Shown here piece after piece: positions 1 through 9,686 of a stretch of 64,000 nt of DNA (within the stretch, counting starts at the first letter, position 1; each line of letters opens with the position of its first letter). The position numbers and the translations under genes are program-made. A model generated the notes under the pieces. It worked only from the letters and a program-made list of their open reading frames with translations. It was not told where the DNA came from and searched no databases. The stretch comes from Myxococcota bacterium. GTDB lineage: Bacteria > Myxococcota > B64-G9. The stretch is taken from the NCBI GenBank assembly GCA_022710975.1, contig JAKLGA010000001.1, positions 496,001-560,000 of the forward strand, read 5' to 3'.

Positions 1-1
1 C

Positions 2-643
2 GATCGCCGGCAGGCCCTGTACCAGCACACGCCGCGGGCGGGCGGGCTGCCCGCCGGGCTGGCTGCGCTCGGGCTCGCCTGCCAGGACGTGACCGACGTG
101 GTGCTCACCCACCTGCACTTCGATCACGCCGGCGGGCTGTTCGCGCCCGATGGGCGGGGCGGCCTGGCGCCCGCCTTCCCCCGGGCCCAGGTGCACGTCC
201 AGGAGGCCGCCTGCCGCTGGGCCGCCGCGCCCAGCCTGGTCGACCAGGCCTCGTTCCTGCCTGGCGACGCAGCCCGCTGCGAGGCGGAGCTCGATCTGCG
301 TCTGCTGCAGGGGGACGAGACCCTGGCCGAGGGGCTGCGGGTCCAGGTGACCGCGGGGCACACCCCCGGCCACCAACTCGTGGTGGTGGGCGAGGGCCCG
401 GACACGCTGGTGTTCTGCGCCGATCTGATCCCCACCGCGACCCACGTGCGCCTGCCGTGGATCATGGCCTACGATCAGCGGCCGCTGCTGACCCTGGACG
501 AGAAGAAGGTGCTGGTGGCCCAGGCGGTCGAGGAGGGCTGGGCCCTGGTGTTCGAGCACGATCCGCTCACCGCCGCCTGCCGGCTGGTCGAGCGAGACGG
601 GCAGGTGGTGCCCGGAGAGACGCTGTGCCTCGACCCCGCCTGA
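2..643 (+). CDS. MBL-fold metallo-hydrolase, 5' end outside window
   Basis: The frame is open from the window edge, so the gene starts upstream; 213 residues are visible. The metal motif HLHFDH lies at about residues 37-42 of the visible part. A third His follows in GHTPGH, a bridging Asp in FCADL, and a late His in VFEHD, giving the full dinuclear zinc set of metallo-beta-lactamase-fold hydrolases. The sequence resembles the lactonase/AHL-hydrolase-like branch more than true beta-lactamases, but the substrate cannot be read from it. No export signal is visible because the N terminus is missing. The next gene starts 27 bp downstream on the same strand, so the two may be cotranscribed. Family call is firm; substrate unknown. 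Confidence 0.85.
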   Translation, partial: DRRQALYQHTPRAGGLPAGLAALGLACQDVTDVVLTHLHFDHAGGLFAPDGRGGLAPAFPRAQVHVQEAACRWAAAPSLVDQASFLPGDAARCEAELDLRLLQGDETLAEGLRVQVTAGHTPGHQLVVVGEGPDTLVFCADLIPTATHVRLPWIMAYDQRPLLTLDEKKVLVAQAVEEGWALVFEHDPLTAACRLVERDGQVVPGETLCLDPA

Positions 644-669
644 GCGGGGCGAGCGAGAGGGTGCACGCG

Positions 670-3600
670 ATGAGGAGCTGGCTTGGACTGGGTCTGCTGG
701 CGGTCGCCGTGTGGAGCTGGGGCCCGGCCGGGTGCGGCGGGGGGCAGGCCGGAGACGTCGACGCCGGCGAGGACGGGGATCAGGCCGCGGACGGCGACGG
801 CGGCGGGCTGTGCGCCATGGACGCCGACTGCGGAGGGGACGCCCGCTGCGTGGACGGCGTGTGCCGTCCGGCCGGCTGGTGCGCCGACGAGGGGGACTGC
901 CCGGAGGGCAGCCTGTGCAACCAGCTCAACCACGCCTGCGTGGCGGCCGAGTGCCTGGTGGACGGGGATTGCCCGGCGGCGGAGCGTTGCCAGGACGGCG
1001 TGTGCCTGCCGCGCTGCGAGGGCGTGGCCTGCCAGCCGGACGAGCGCTGCAACCCGGACACGGGGCTGTGCGAGCGCCTGACCTGCACGGTGGGCAGCGC
1101 CACCTGCGCGGCCGACGCCGACTGCCGCCCGGGGCTCTACTGCGATCCCGTCGGCCGCGGCTGCACCGAGTGCCCCACGGGCACCTTCTGCAACTTCCAC
1201 GAGTGCTTCCCGCTGCAGGCCGAGTGCCAGGTGCACGCGGACTGCGGCGCGGACGAGCGCTGCAACCCCGTCTCGCAGCGCTGCGAGGCCTACCCCGACA
1301 GCTGCTCGTCCGACGACGAGTGCGCCCCGCGCTACTGCAACCTATACGTGCACACCTGTCAGCCCGACCCCTTCACCGGGGACTGCTCGAGCGACCTCGA
1401 GTGCCAGGCGGCCTACGGCCCCGACTACTACTGCCATGAGCGCCTGCGCTCCTGCGTCCTGCCGCTGGGCCCGGGCGAGTGCTACGACACCGAGGACTGC
1501 GCCGACGCGGAGCTGGTGTGCAACCCGAAGGACAACAGCTGCGTCCCGCGGGGCTCCATCTGCGTCACCGACGCGGACTGCAACGCCGGCGACATCTGCC
1601 TGGCCGGCACCTGCGTGTTCCAGTGCCAGACCCCCTGCGAGACCGACGCCGAGTGCCTCAACGGCTACGCCTGCCGCAGCGGCTGCTGCGTCCTGGGCTC
1701 GACCTGCGTGGACGACTGGGACTGCCCGGCGGGCCAGGTGTGCCTGCAGGCCTGGTGCAGCCCGGCCTGCGGCGCGGACGATCCCTTCGAGGACAACGAC
1801 ACCAGCCTGACGGCCTCGCCCCTGCCCGGGCTGGTGCCCGGCGGCGCGGCGGAGTACCCGGGCCTGACGGTGTGCGACGGGGACGACGACTGGTACGCCA
1901 TCCTGGTACCGGCCAACCACCGGCTGCGGGTGCGGGTGGAGTTCTCCGACGCGCTGGGCGACATCGACATCGCGCTGTACGACTCCGCCGGCGGCTACTC
2001 GATCGACAGCAGCGCGGGCACGGGTGACTACGAGGAGGTCGAGGACGACGAGCAGGCCGCGGACACCACCTACCAGCTCAAGGTCCATCTCTACTCGGGC
2101 GGGAGCAACACCTACCTGGTGCGGGTCAGCCTGGAGCCGGTGGTCGATCCCTGCACCTACGCCGATCCCTTCGAGGACAACGACTCCGCCGCCCAGGCCA
2201 GCGCGCTGGCCGTCCCGGCCCTGGGCCAGGCCATCGAGCACCTGGCGCTGACCGTGTGCGGCGCGGACGTGGACTGGTACCGGGTGGACGCGCCGGCCGG
2301 CGCGCGCCTGGAGCTCCGCATCCAGTTCGATCACTACGCCGGCAACCTGCAGCTGGCGGCCTACATCGACCCGGCCGGGGCGACGGTGGCCACCAGCACC
2401 ACCGCCGACGACGAGGAGCTCATCATCGTCCAGCCGGTGGCCGACACCGGCTACTTCTTCAAGGTCTACGGCCAGTCCGGCGCCAGCAACACCTACGGGC
2501 TCCGCCTGAGCCAGGGCGCGCCCGAGTGCCTGGGGGACGATCCCTTCGAGCCCAACGACACCACCCAGCAGGCGGTCAACATGCCGCTGCCGTCCCCCGG
2601 CCCGGACGTGTACGCCGGCCTGGTGAGCTGCCTGGACAACGAGGACTGGTACGCCTTCCCGCTGCAGGCGGGCGACTCCTTCCGGGTCGATCTCGCCTTC
2701 ACCAGCAGCCAGGGCGACATCGAGATGTACCTGTTCGGCCCCAACGGCTCGAGCCTCGACTCCAGCACCTCGGGCAGCGACGCCGAGAGCGTCGAGGTGG
2801 TCGACTCGGGCGCCGGCCTGCACAAGGTCAAGGTCTACCACTGGTCCAGCGACGACGACGCCACCAACCCCTACCAGATGACGGTGACCTACTTCCCCGG
2901 CGGCGTGGATCCCACCTGCCAGGACGATCCGCTGGAGCCCAATGACTCGGCCGCGGCGGCCGCACCCGTGGGGCTGTCGCTGGCGGACGCGGCCGTGTGC
3001 GGCGGCGACCAGGACTGGTACGCCATCCCGGTCGCGGCCGGCGAGTACGTGCGGGTGCTCCTGGACTACACCCCGGCGGGTAGCCACCACCTGGCCATCG
3101 CCCTGCTGGGGCCCGACGGCGCCAGCGTGCTCGACCAGGACACCGGCTCGGCCGGGCACCCCAACCTGGAGGTGGCTGGCCGCGCCCAGGCCGACGGGCG
3201 CTTCTACCTGCGGGCCGAGCTCCAGACCCCCGCGCCGAGCGACCGCGCGCCCTACCAGTTCCTGGTGGCGCGCTCGTCCTTCGACTGCCTGGACGGCGGG
3301 CGCGAGCCGAACAACAGCGCGGTCGCGGCCGCGCCGCTGCCGCTCGGCGATTACACCGGCCTGGCCGTGTGCCGGGCCGCCCCGAACGATCAGGACTGGT
3401 ACCACCTGAGCGTGGGCGCCTGGGGGCGGCTGCACGTGGCGGCCGACTCCAACCCGGCCGACGGCGACCTGGGCCTGACCGTCTACCGGGACGACGGCGT
3501 CACCCTCGTGGGCGCCTCCGACCAGGCCGGCGCGCGGGAGCAGGTGAACGGGCCACGGGTGGCCGGGGAGACCACCTACCTGGTGCGCGTGCTCAACCGG

Positions 3601-5187
3601 GCCGTGCCCAACGCAGCCGATCTCGCCTACCGCCTGGCGGCCTGGGCGGATCCGCCGCCCGACTGCCAGGACGACGCGCTGGAGGAGGACGACGTGGCCC
3701 AGGAGGCCAACCTGCTGGGCGCCGGCGCGCTGGATGGGGTGCTGTGCCACGTGGACCCGGACTGGTTCGCGCTGGAGGTCCCGGCGCGCTTCCGCCTGCG
3801 CGCGGCGGCCAGCTACGATCCGGCCGCGGCCGCCCTGGAGCTGCGCGCCTACGAGGCCGACGGCACGACCCTCATCGCCGCCTCGACCACCCACTCGGGC
3901 ACCGAGGTGATCGACCGGCGCCTGGCCGCGAGCAGCACCGTGCTGCTGCAGCTCGCCATGTACCAGCCGACCGACCTGAAGCGGCTGCCCTACGCCCTGG
4001 ACGTGGTGCTGGAGTCCCCCCAGGAGTGCGTGGACGACGCCCTCGAGCCGAACAACGATCTGGCCTCTGCCAGCCCGCTGGTCGCGCCCGGCACGGGCGA
4101 CCTGGTGCTGTGCCCGGCCGACGCGGACGTGCATGCGCTCACGGTCACCCGGGGCACGCGCGCCTCGTTCAGCCTGGTCAACACCGGCGGGCTCGGTGAC
4201 GCGGACCTGTACCTGCTCGACGCCCAGGGCGCGACGCTGCGCAGCTCGACCCTGGCGGGGGCGGTGACGGACAGCATCGCCAACGTGGACAGCCTGTACG
4301 ACCAGACCTACTACCTGAGGGTGGTGCCCAAGGATCTGCTGGCCGACGACATCGTCGACTACCGCCTGGAGGTCGTCCTGGACACCTTCGTCCCGTGCGA
4401 CGACGACGCCTTCGAGCCCAACGACAGCGCGGCCACGGCCAGCGCTCTGGACGGCGAGCGCTGGCAGCCGGTGCTCGATCAGTGGGTGCTGGACCTGTCC
4501 GGCCTGTACGCCTGCCGCGCCGGCGCGGCGAACCCGCCGGACTGGTACTCCTTCTGGCTGGCCGCGGGCACGCACCTGTCGGTGAGCGTGAGCTTCCCGG
4601 TCGCCCGCAACGCGGACGTGTACCTGTACGGCCCGGATGGGACAACCCTGCTCGACTCCAGCGCGGCCAGCGCCAACCCGGAGGTGGTCGACTTCGGCGC
4701 CTTCGGCGCGCCCGCCGACGGCGTCTACTACCTCAAGGTGCTGGCCAAGGACCAGGTGAACAACTCCTTCGCCTACGCCATGTCGCTCGTCTCCGATCGG
4801 GCCTTCATCTGCCGGGCCGAGCCGTTCGACCCCTTCGAGCCCAATGCCTCTCCGGCCGAGGCGGTCGCCGGCGGCCACCTGACCGCGGGAGCCTACCCGG
4901 CGCTCAACCTGTGCGGCGCGGAGGACGACTACTACGCCGTGGACGCCCTGGCGGGCCAGACGCTCACCGCCACCGCCACCTTCGCCCCGGCGACCGACAT
5001 CGACCTCTACCTGCTGGACGCGGACGGCCTGACGCTGCTCGACGCGAGCGAGGGGGTGACCGGCACCGAGCAGGTCACCGCCACCCTGACCCAGGACGGA
5101 CCGGTGTTCCTGCTGCTGTACTTCAACAAGCACCACCCGGACTGGGTGGCGCCCTATGACCTCAACCTCGACATCGTCGGGCCGTGA
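670..5187 (+). CDS. Giant Cys-rich lipoprotein with nine PPC-like repeats
   Basis: 1,505 residues. The N terminus is a lipoprotein signal peptide with Cys22 after PAG, followed by an acidic Asp/Gly linker. Residues about 40-365 form a Cys-rich region of short EGF/Dickkopf-like units (repeated CxxDxDC-type spacing). From about residue 369 nine tandem domains of 120-140 residues follow. Each opens with a DPFEPND-like motif and continues with a C..D.DWY motif, which is the pattern of bacterial pre-peptidase C-terminal (PPC) beta-sandwich domains. Repeats start near residues 369, 498, 622, 752, 873, 1000, 1121, 1245 and 1387. No catalytic domain is present, so I infer a surface adhesin or binding scaffold. 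I chose the ATG at 670 because the longer upstream reading frame runs through the preceding gene and lacks a signal peptide. Confidence 0.85.
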   Translation: MRSWLGLGLLAVAVWSWGPAGCGGGQAGDVDAGEDGDQAADGDGGGLCAMDADCGGDARCVDGVCRPAGWCADEGDCPEGSLCNQLNHACVAAECLVDGDCPAAERCQDGVCLPRCEGVACQPDERCNPDTGLCERLTCTVGSATCAADADCRPGLYCDPVGRGCTECPTGTFCNFHECFPLQAECQVHADCGADERCNPVSQRCEAYPDSCSSDDECAPRYCNLYVHTCQPDPFTGDCSSDLECQAAYGPDYYCHERLRSCVLPLGPGECYDTEDCADAELVCNPKDNSCVPRGSICVTDADCNAGDICLAGTCVFQCQTPCETDAECLNGYACRSGCCVLGSTCVDDWDCPAGQVCLQAWCSPACGADDPFEDNDTSLTASPLPGLVPGGAAEYPGLTVCDGDDDWYAILVPANHRLRVRVEFSDALGDIDIALYDSAGGYSIDSSAGTGDYEEVEDDEQAADTTYQLKVHLYSGGSNTYLVRVSLEPVVDPCTYADPFEDNDSAAQASALAVPALGQAIEHLALTVCGADVDWYRVDAPAGARLELRIQFDHYAGNLQLAAYIDPAGATVATSTTADDEELIIVQPVADTGYFFKVYGQSGASNTYGLRLSQGAPECLGDDPFEPNDTTQQAVNMPLPSPGPDVYAGLVSCLDNEDWYAFPLQAGDSFRVDLAFTSSQGDIEMYLFGPNGSSLDSSTSGSDAESVEVVDSGAGLHKVKVYHWSSDDDATNPYQMTVTYFPGGVDPTCQDDPLEPNDSAAAAAPVGLSLADAAVCGGDQDWYAIPVAAGEYVRVLLDYTPAGSHHLAIALLGPDGASVLDQDTGSAGHPNLEVAGRAQADGRFYLRAELQTPAPSDRAPYQFLVARSSFDCLDGGREPNNSAVAAAPLPLGDYTGLAVCRAAPNDQDWYHLSVGAWGRLHVAADSNPADGDLGLTVYRDDGVTLVGASDQAGAREQVNGPRVAGETTYLVRVLNRAVPNAADLAYRLAAWADPPPDCQDDALEEDDVAQEANLLGAGALDGVLCHVDPDWFALEVPARFRLRAAASYDPAAAALELRAYEADGTTLIAASTTHSGTEVIDRRLAASSTVLLQLAMYQPTDLKRLPYALDVVLESPQECVDDALEPNNDLASASPLVAPGTGDLVLCPADADVHALTVTRGTRASFSLVNTGGLGDADLYLLDAQGATLRSSTLAGAVTDSIANVDSLYDQTYYLRVVPKDLLADDIVDYRLEVVLDTFVPCDDDAFEPNDSAATASALDGERWQPVLDQWVLDLSGLYACRAGAANPPDWYSFWLAAGTHLSVSVSFPVARNADVYLYGPDGTTLLDSSAASANPEVVDFGAFGAPADGVYYLKVLAKDQVNNSFAYAMSLVSDRAFICRAEPFDPFEPNASPAEAVAGGHLTAGAYPALNLCGAEDDYYAVDALAGQTLTATATFAPATDIDLYLLDADGLTLLDASEGVTGTEQVTATLTQDGPVFLLLYFNKHHPDWVAPYDLNLDIVGP

Positions 5188-5205
5188 GCTGAGCGCGCAC
5201 TCCGC

Positions 5206-6759
5206 TCAGGGGGCCGGGGCCGGGACGCAGGGGCTGGGGGTGGAGGCGCACAGGCCGTCCTTGGCCACGGCCTCCACCTGGAAGGCCTGCCCGGGCGGGG
5301 CGGCCGGCAGCCGCAGCCTGGTCGCGCCCGTCTCCAGCGCGGCCTCCCACTGCCCCGCGCAGCCCTCGCGGGCGCGGTAGATCCGGTAGCGCGCCGCGCC
5401 CGGCACGGCCGTCCAGGTGAGCTCGACGCCGGTGGGGGAGGCACGCGCCTGCAGCCTCGGCTTGCCCTCGAAGCACGGCTCCAGCGGCGCGGCCTCGCCG
5501 ATCAGGGTGGCCAGGGCGGCCTGGGCGACCGGGAAGGCGAAGGCCAGGTGCACGGCGAGCCCCGCGCGATCCTGGGTGGTGTGGTAGTAGGGGTTGAAGT
5601 CCGCGCCGTCGCACTCGCCGGGCTCGTCGGGCTCGAAGAAGTTCTCGGCGATCTCCACGGCCGGCACGCCGGCCGCCCAGAACGAGGCGTGGTCCGAGGC
5701 CCAGGTCGCGCTGGCGGTGAGCAGATCGTGGTCCAGCGCCAGCCCGTGCCGGTCGCCATGGGCCGCCAGGCAGGCCCCCAGCTGCTGGGAGCCCTGGAGC
5801 TCGCCGGCGTGGATCTCGAAGCAGCCGTCCCCGTCCCCGTCCCAGCCCGCCATGTCCACGTTCAGCACCCCGCGCACGTCCGACACGTCGTGCCCGGCCA
5901 CGTAGGCGTCGCTGCCCAGCAGCCCGAACTCCTCGCCGGTGAAGAAGATGATGCGGATGGTGCGCTGGAACCGCCAGCGCCGCAGCAGGCGGGCGGCCTC
6001 CAGCAGCGTGGCGCTGCCGCTGCCGTTGTCGTCCGCGCCGGGCGCGAGCGAGTAGGGCTGGTTCGAGGTGCTGTCGTAGTGGGCGGTGAGCAGCAACTCG
6101 CCCGCGTCTGGCGCGGCGCCTGGCAGCGTGAGCACCAGGTTCTTGCCCCGGCCCGCCCAGCCGTCGGTCCAGGCGTGCTCCTCGAGCCAGGGGCCGTAGC
6201 CCCACTGCTCGGCCTGCCGCACCAGGAAGGTGTAAGCGGCGTGGTCGGTCGCGCCGAACAGGACGTCGTGGTAGCGGGTGGGGAAGAACTGGCGCGCGCC
6301 GTCGAGCCAGGCCGCGCGGGCGCCGCTCACCCGCTCGACCCAGGCCAGCCAGGTGTCCGGCGCCGTGGCCTGCAGCAGCTCGTCCACGGCGGGGGGGTTC
6401 GCGCAGCGCGTCCGCGGACCGAGCCGTGACGGATCCGGCCAGAGCGAGGGCGCGGGCCCCTCCGCGAGCCGCCTGCCGCGCGCGCCCTGGCGGAAGAGCG
6501 CCTCGGCCCCTGCGCGCGTGAGCCGCAGCACGGCGCGGCGCTCGTCTCGCCACAGCGCCCGCTCCAGGGGCACGGCCGCCCCGCCCGGCCCGCCCAGGTC
6601 GAACTCGAGCAGGCGCTCGCCCGGCCCCGCGCCGGGCACCCGCAGCTCCAGGCCGCTGGCCAGGGTGACCAGGCCCTCGTCCGGACCGCAGCCCCCCACA
6701 CCCGCGGCGAGCGCCAGCCCGAGGCAGGCCCAGGTCGCGGTCTCGAGCGCGTGCGTCAA
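5206..6759 (-). CDS. M28 family zinc aminopeptidase-like lipoprotein
   Basis: 517 residues, with a likely lipobox VGGC near residue 24. The start is a TTG preceded by GGAGG at 6 nt; no ATG or GTG nearby keeps the signal peptide. The peptidase domain has the M28 set: TAHYDS (first zinc His, about residue 227), GADDNGSG (bridging Asp), FTGEEFGLLGS (catalytic Glu pair, about 275), NVDMAGWD, and YYHTTQD (last zinc His, about 393). The last 90 or so residues look like a fibronectin type III domain, a common appendage of exported peptidases. It probably trims peptides at the cell surface. It sits 63 bp downstream of the glycosyltransferase gene on the same strand and converges with the giant lipoprotein gene. 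Confidence 0.87.
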   Translation of the reverse strand: MTHALETATWACLGLALAAGVGGCGPDEGLVTLASGLELRVPGAGPGERLLEFDLGGPGGAAVPLERALWRDERRAVLRLTRAGAEALFRQGARGRRLAEGPAPSLWPDPSRLGPRTRCANPPAVDELLQATAPDTWLAWVERVSGARAAWLDGARQFFPTRYHDVLFGATDHAAYTFLVRQAEQWGYGPWLEEHAWTDGWAGRGKNLVLTLPGAAPDAGELLLTAHYDSTSNQPYSLAPGADDNGSGSATLLEAARLLRRWRFQRTIRIIFFTGEEFGLLGSDAYVAGHDVSDVRGVLNVDMAGWDGDGDGCFEIHAGELQGSQQLGACLAAHGDRHGLALDHDLLTASATWASDHASFWAAGVPAVEIAENFFEPDEPGECDGADFNPYYHTTQDRAGLAVHLAFAFPVAQAALATLIGEAAPLEPCFEGKPRLQARASPTGVELTWTAVPGAARYRIYRAREGCAGQWEAALETGATRLRLPAAPPGQAFQVEAVAKDGLCASTPSPCVPAPAP

Positions 6760-6822
6760 GCTCCACCTCCGCCGAAATGAACCCGTGGGCGGTCTCTTCC
6801 TGGCAGCCCCACCCGGGCAGGC

Positions 6823-8679
6823 TCAGCCCTGGGCGCCCCCGGCCGGGGCCGGCGGGGGCGCGGGCGGCTCCGGCTCCAGGCTGAGCAGGAAGAATTTGTT
6901 GCAGGTGCGGTCGAGCACCCTGAGGGACTTCCTCTGTTCCGGCCCGAGCTGTTCCTTGAGCTTCTCCAGGCGCGCCTGCTCCACCAGCAGGAACCGGCGG
7001 CGGTCGCGGTGCTCGGCCAGCCAGGCCTTGAGGCCGGCGTTGTTCTTGAGCTGCGTGACCTCGTTCTGCGAGTAGAAGGTCTCGCCCCGCCAGTTCATCA
7101 GGTACGCGCCGATGGGGTCGTCGGGCGCGCGCAGGGCGTGGTAGGCGTCGAACAGGTGGCGCTGGCTCCAGTGCGGGCCCATGGCCTGGAAGTAGTACCA
7201 GCCGCCCCACACCGCCGAGGCCAGGGCGCCGGCCACCAGCACCGGGAGCGCGAGGCGCCGGAGCTGCTCGCGCCCACGCAGCAGCAGGCCGGCCAGGCCG
7301 AGCGCCATCAGCCCGAACAGCGCGGCGAAGCCGATCTGGCCGACCAGCGCTTCGGCTGCGGGGAAGGGTCGCTCGTACTTGTAGACGAAGAGGTCGGTGA
7401 AGGCCTTGGGCAGCAGGCCGAGGTCGCGGGAGATCAGCGCCACGAACAGCACCAGGGCGAGCGCGGTGAGCCGGCCGGGGCGCTCCTCGCCGCGCGCGAA
7501 GCGGTCCAGCCACAGCGCGGCCAGCAGCGCCAGGGCGGGCACCATGGGCAGGGCGTAGTGGTGGAACTTGGTCACCGACAGGGCGACCAGGGCGAAGCCG
7601 GCCACGGCCCACAGCCACAGCAGGAGCTCCACCCGCCCGGCGCGATCCAGGGCCGCCCCGCCGCCCTCCAGGCGCCGGGCCGAGCGCACGGCGCCCCAGG
7701 CCATGAAGGGGAACCAGGGGTGGGTGCCCAGCCCGAGCTGCTCGATGAAGTAGGCGAAGGTGCCCCGGTCGCCGTGCACGCCCGAGGCCAGGCGGTAGAG
7801 GTGATCGTGCAGGAAGAAGCGCTGGAAGAAGGTCTTGCCCTCGTCGTCCTGCAGGGCCTGCAGCGCCGAGGTGAGGCTCAGGTACACGAACCAGGGCGCG
7901 GCCACGGCGATCAGCAAGGCGGCGCCGCTCCAGACCCGCATGCGGGCCAGGCGGGCCCAGTCCCAGCTGATGACGAAGTAGAGCAGGAAGACGAGGCCCG
8001 GCAGCAGCGCCGCCAGCAACCCCTTGGCCAGCACCCCCAGCCCGAGCAGGGCGTAGCCGGTGTACAGCAGCCCGGGCCGGGGCCGATCGTCGAGCCCGCC
8101 CCCGGCCAGCAGCGCCATGCCACCCGTGAGCAGGGCCACGAACGGCATGTCGGTCATGGCCTGGCGGGCGATGAAGTAGTACTGCGGACAGGTGGCCAGG
8201 ATCACCGCCGCCAGCAGCCCGACCCGCGGGCCGAAGAAACGGCGCCCCAGCAGGAAGGCGAAGACCAGGCCGGCGATGGCCAGCAGCGCGAAGGGCAGGC
8301 GCAGCAGCCACTCGAGCCCCGGCCTCAGGCCGGCCGGGGATGGCTCCACCCCCGCCAGCGCCATGGGCGCGGCCAGCAGCCACAGGGTGAGCGCCGGCTT
8401 GGAGAAGAAGTGTTTGCGATCCCGGCTCTGGCCCGGGCTCCACTCCCAGGTGGGCTCGAGCCAGTTGCCGCTGACCACCATCTCCCGCGCCACCTCGGCG
8501 TAGTGGGGCTCCCAGGGATCCCACAGGCCGGTCGAGCCCAGCCAGGGGAGGTAGAGCGCGAGCCCCAGGGCCGCGACCAGCAGCCAGCCGCGCGTGCCCT
8601 GCAGCCAGGCGAGCCGGCCGGTCGCGGACGCCGGGGGGGCTGCGGGCGGGCCGGCAGGTGGCTGCTGCGGGTTCTCCAC
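6823..8679 (-). CDS. ArnT/PMT-family membrane glycosyltransferase
   Basis: 618 residues and about a dozen hydrophobic segments. After the first membrane helix comes DPWEPHYAEVAREM, the acidic loop-1 motif typical of ArnT/PMT-like (GT-C, GT83) enzymes that move a sugar from a polyprenyl-phosphate donor. A second loop contains KHFFSKPALTLWL. A soluble C-terminal part follows the last helices (from about residue 490) and ends in a Pro-rich tail. I chose a GTG start at 8679: it lies 8 bp after the upstream gene's stop and has GAGG before it, while the longer frame would cross the upstream gene. Acceptor (lipid A, protein or glycan) cannot be inferred. Cotranscribed with the membrane protein gene upstream. 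Confidence 0.82.
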   Translation of the reverse strand: MENPQQPPAGPPAAPPASATGRLAWLQGTRGWLLVAALGLALYLPWLGSTGLWDPWEPHYAEVAREMVVSGNWLEPTWEWSPGQSRDRKHFFSKPALTLWLLAAPMALAGVEPSPAGLRPGLEWLLRLPFALLAIAGLVFAFLLGRRFFGPRVGLLAAVILATCPQYYFIARQAMTDMPFVALLTGGMALLAGGGLDDRPRPGLLYTGYALLGLGVLAKGLLAALLPGLVFLLYFVISWDWARLARMRVWSGAALLIAVAAPWFVYLSLTSALQALQDDEGKTFFQRFFLHDHLYRLASGVHGDRGTFAYFIEQLGLGTHPWFPFMAWGAVRSARRLEGGGAALDRAGRVELLLWLWAVAGFALVALSVTKFHHYALPMVPALALLAALWLDRFARGEERPGRLTALALVLFVALISRDLGLLPKAFTDLFVYKYERPFPAAEALVGQIGFAALFGLMALGLAGLLLRGREQLRRLALPVLVAGALASAVWGGWYYFQAMGPHWSQRHLFDAYHALRAPDDPIGAYLMNWRGETFYSQNEVTQLKNNAGLKAWLAEHRDRRRFLLVEQARLEKLKEQLGPEQRKSLRVLDRTCNKFFLLSLEPEPPAPPPAPAGGAQG

Positions 8680-8687
8680 GGCGCGCC

Positions 8688-9557
8688 TCAGCCCAGCCGC
8701 CCGGCCAGCAGGGACAGGACCATCCAGGCCACCGGGGGCAGGAGGATGAGCAGCCCGGGCAGGCCGCGGAGGAAACGGTGCACCAGGCCCTGCTTGCGCT
8801 CGCGGGCCTGGACCGAGCGCCGGTGGGCCCGCACCAGCGCGCCGAGCAGCATGGGCAGGCCCAGCACCACGGCCACCACCGCCGCGGTGATCTGGGCGGT
8901 CACCGGGATCCAGCCTGGATGCTCCGCGAGCCCGGGCGCGATCCGTGCCACCTCCCTCAGCCCGTTGTCCAGGGCGTCGGCCAGCCCGAAGAAGCCGAGC
9001 AGGACCACCAGCGGCACGGTCGCCGGCAGGTGCAGCTTGGCCAGGTTGAGGTCGCGCAGGTAGGCCGCCAGGACCTTGAAGCTCTGCTTGAGCTGGTACA
9101 GGCGTTTCCCGATCACCGCCCAGCAACGCGCGATCAGCCCCGAGCCCGGCACCACGTAGCCCAGACCCTCCGTCTCGGTCTCGACCGTCATGCTCAGCAC
9201 GCACAGCCACAGGGCGGCCAGCACGGCCCACAGCAGCGCGCCCACCTCCACGGCCGCGTGGCGGGCGGGCAGGTCGAGGAAGCCCTGGGCCCCCTGGCCG
9301 AAGATGCCCAGCGTGGCGTGCGCCATGCGCAGCAGGAGATCGATGCCCTCCTGCAGGGCCGGGAAGCCGAGGTGGAACCCCAGCCCGCACAGCGCCAGGA
9401 TGCCGAAGGGCAGGAAGAAGGACCGGCTCTGGCCCATCCCGTGGGTCAGCCCGCGGTACCAGCGAACCAGGAAGAAGCGCTTGACCGAGAGCCCGGGATC
9501 CGTGTCCTCGGACTCGCTGGTGTACAGGTTGGCCGGCCGTTTCTGCCCTTCGCCCAC
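8688..9557 (-). CDS. Multi-pass membrane protein of unknown function
   Basis: About 289 residues with four or five hydrophobic segments after a hydrophilic N-terminal 40 residues. The middle contains an amphipathic stretch between the second and third helices, and the C terminus ends with a strong helix. There is some resemblance in layout to YIP1-like membrane proteins, but no diagnostic motif. Start is uncertain: an ATG at 9569 lies inside a good -10 hexamer (TATGCT), so if that promoter is real the first usable codon is the GTG at 9557, which would begin a leaderless message. Eight base pairs separate its stop from the glycosyltransferase start, suggesting that it supports the same envelope glycan pathway. 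Confidence 0.7.
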   Translation of the reverse strand: MGEGQKRPANLYTSESEDTDPGLSVKRFFLVRWYRGLTHGMGQSRSFFLPFGILALCGLGFHLGFPALQEGIDLLLRMAHATLGIFGQGAQGFLDLPARHAAVEVGALLWAVLAALWLCVLSMTVETETEGLGYVVPGSGLIARCWAVIGKRLYQLKQSFKVLAAYLRDLNLAKLHLPATVPLVVLLGFFGLADALDNGLREVARIAPGLAEHPGWIPVTAQITAAVVAVVLGLPMLLGALVRAHRRSVQARERKQGLVHRFLRGLPGLLILLPPVAWMVLSLLAGRLG

Positions 9558-9564
9558 GGGGCGG

Positions 9565-9593
9565 AGCATACTGCGCCGCCCGGGGCGAGGCAA
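9565..9593 (-). promoter_or_regulatory. Sigma70-like promoter of the membrane protein/glycosyltransferase unit
   Basis: On the minus strand TTGCCT (9593-9588), a 17-bp spacer and TATGCT (9570-9565). The -10 overlaps the ATG at 9569, and the GTG at 9557 is 7 nt beyond the -10. Confidence 0.5.
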
Positions 9594-9686
9594 CGCCGGA
9601 GGTGGCCCGCCGCGGCCGTGGCGCCCGGCGCCCGGGATCGGGTAGAATGGCCTCGTCCAGGCCACTGCACACGGGAAGGAGCCTCC

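Noticed and set aside
1342-5136. A 1,264-codon open frame on the minus strand, antisense to the giant lipoprotein
   Set aside because: Low-complexity Arg/Val/Gly/Gln/His composition typical of the complement of GC-rich coding DNA; the plus-strand frame has a signal peptide and clear repeats.
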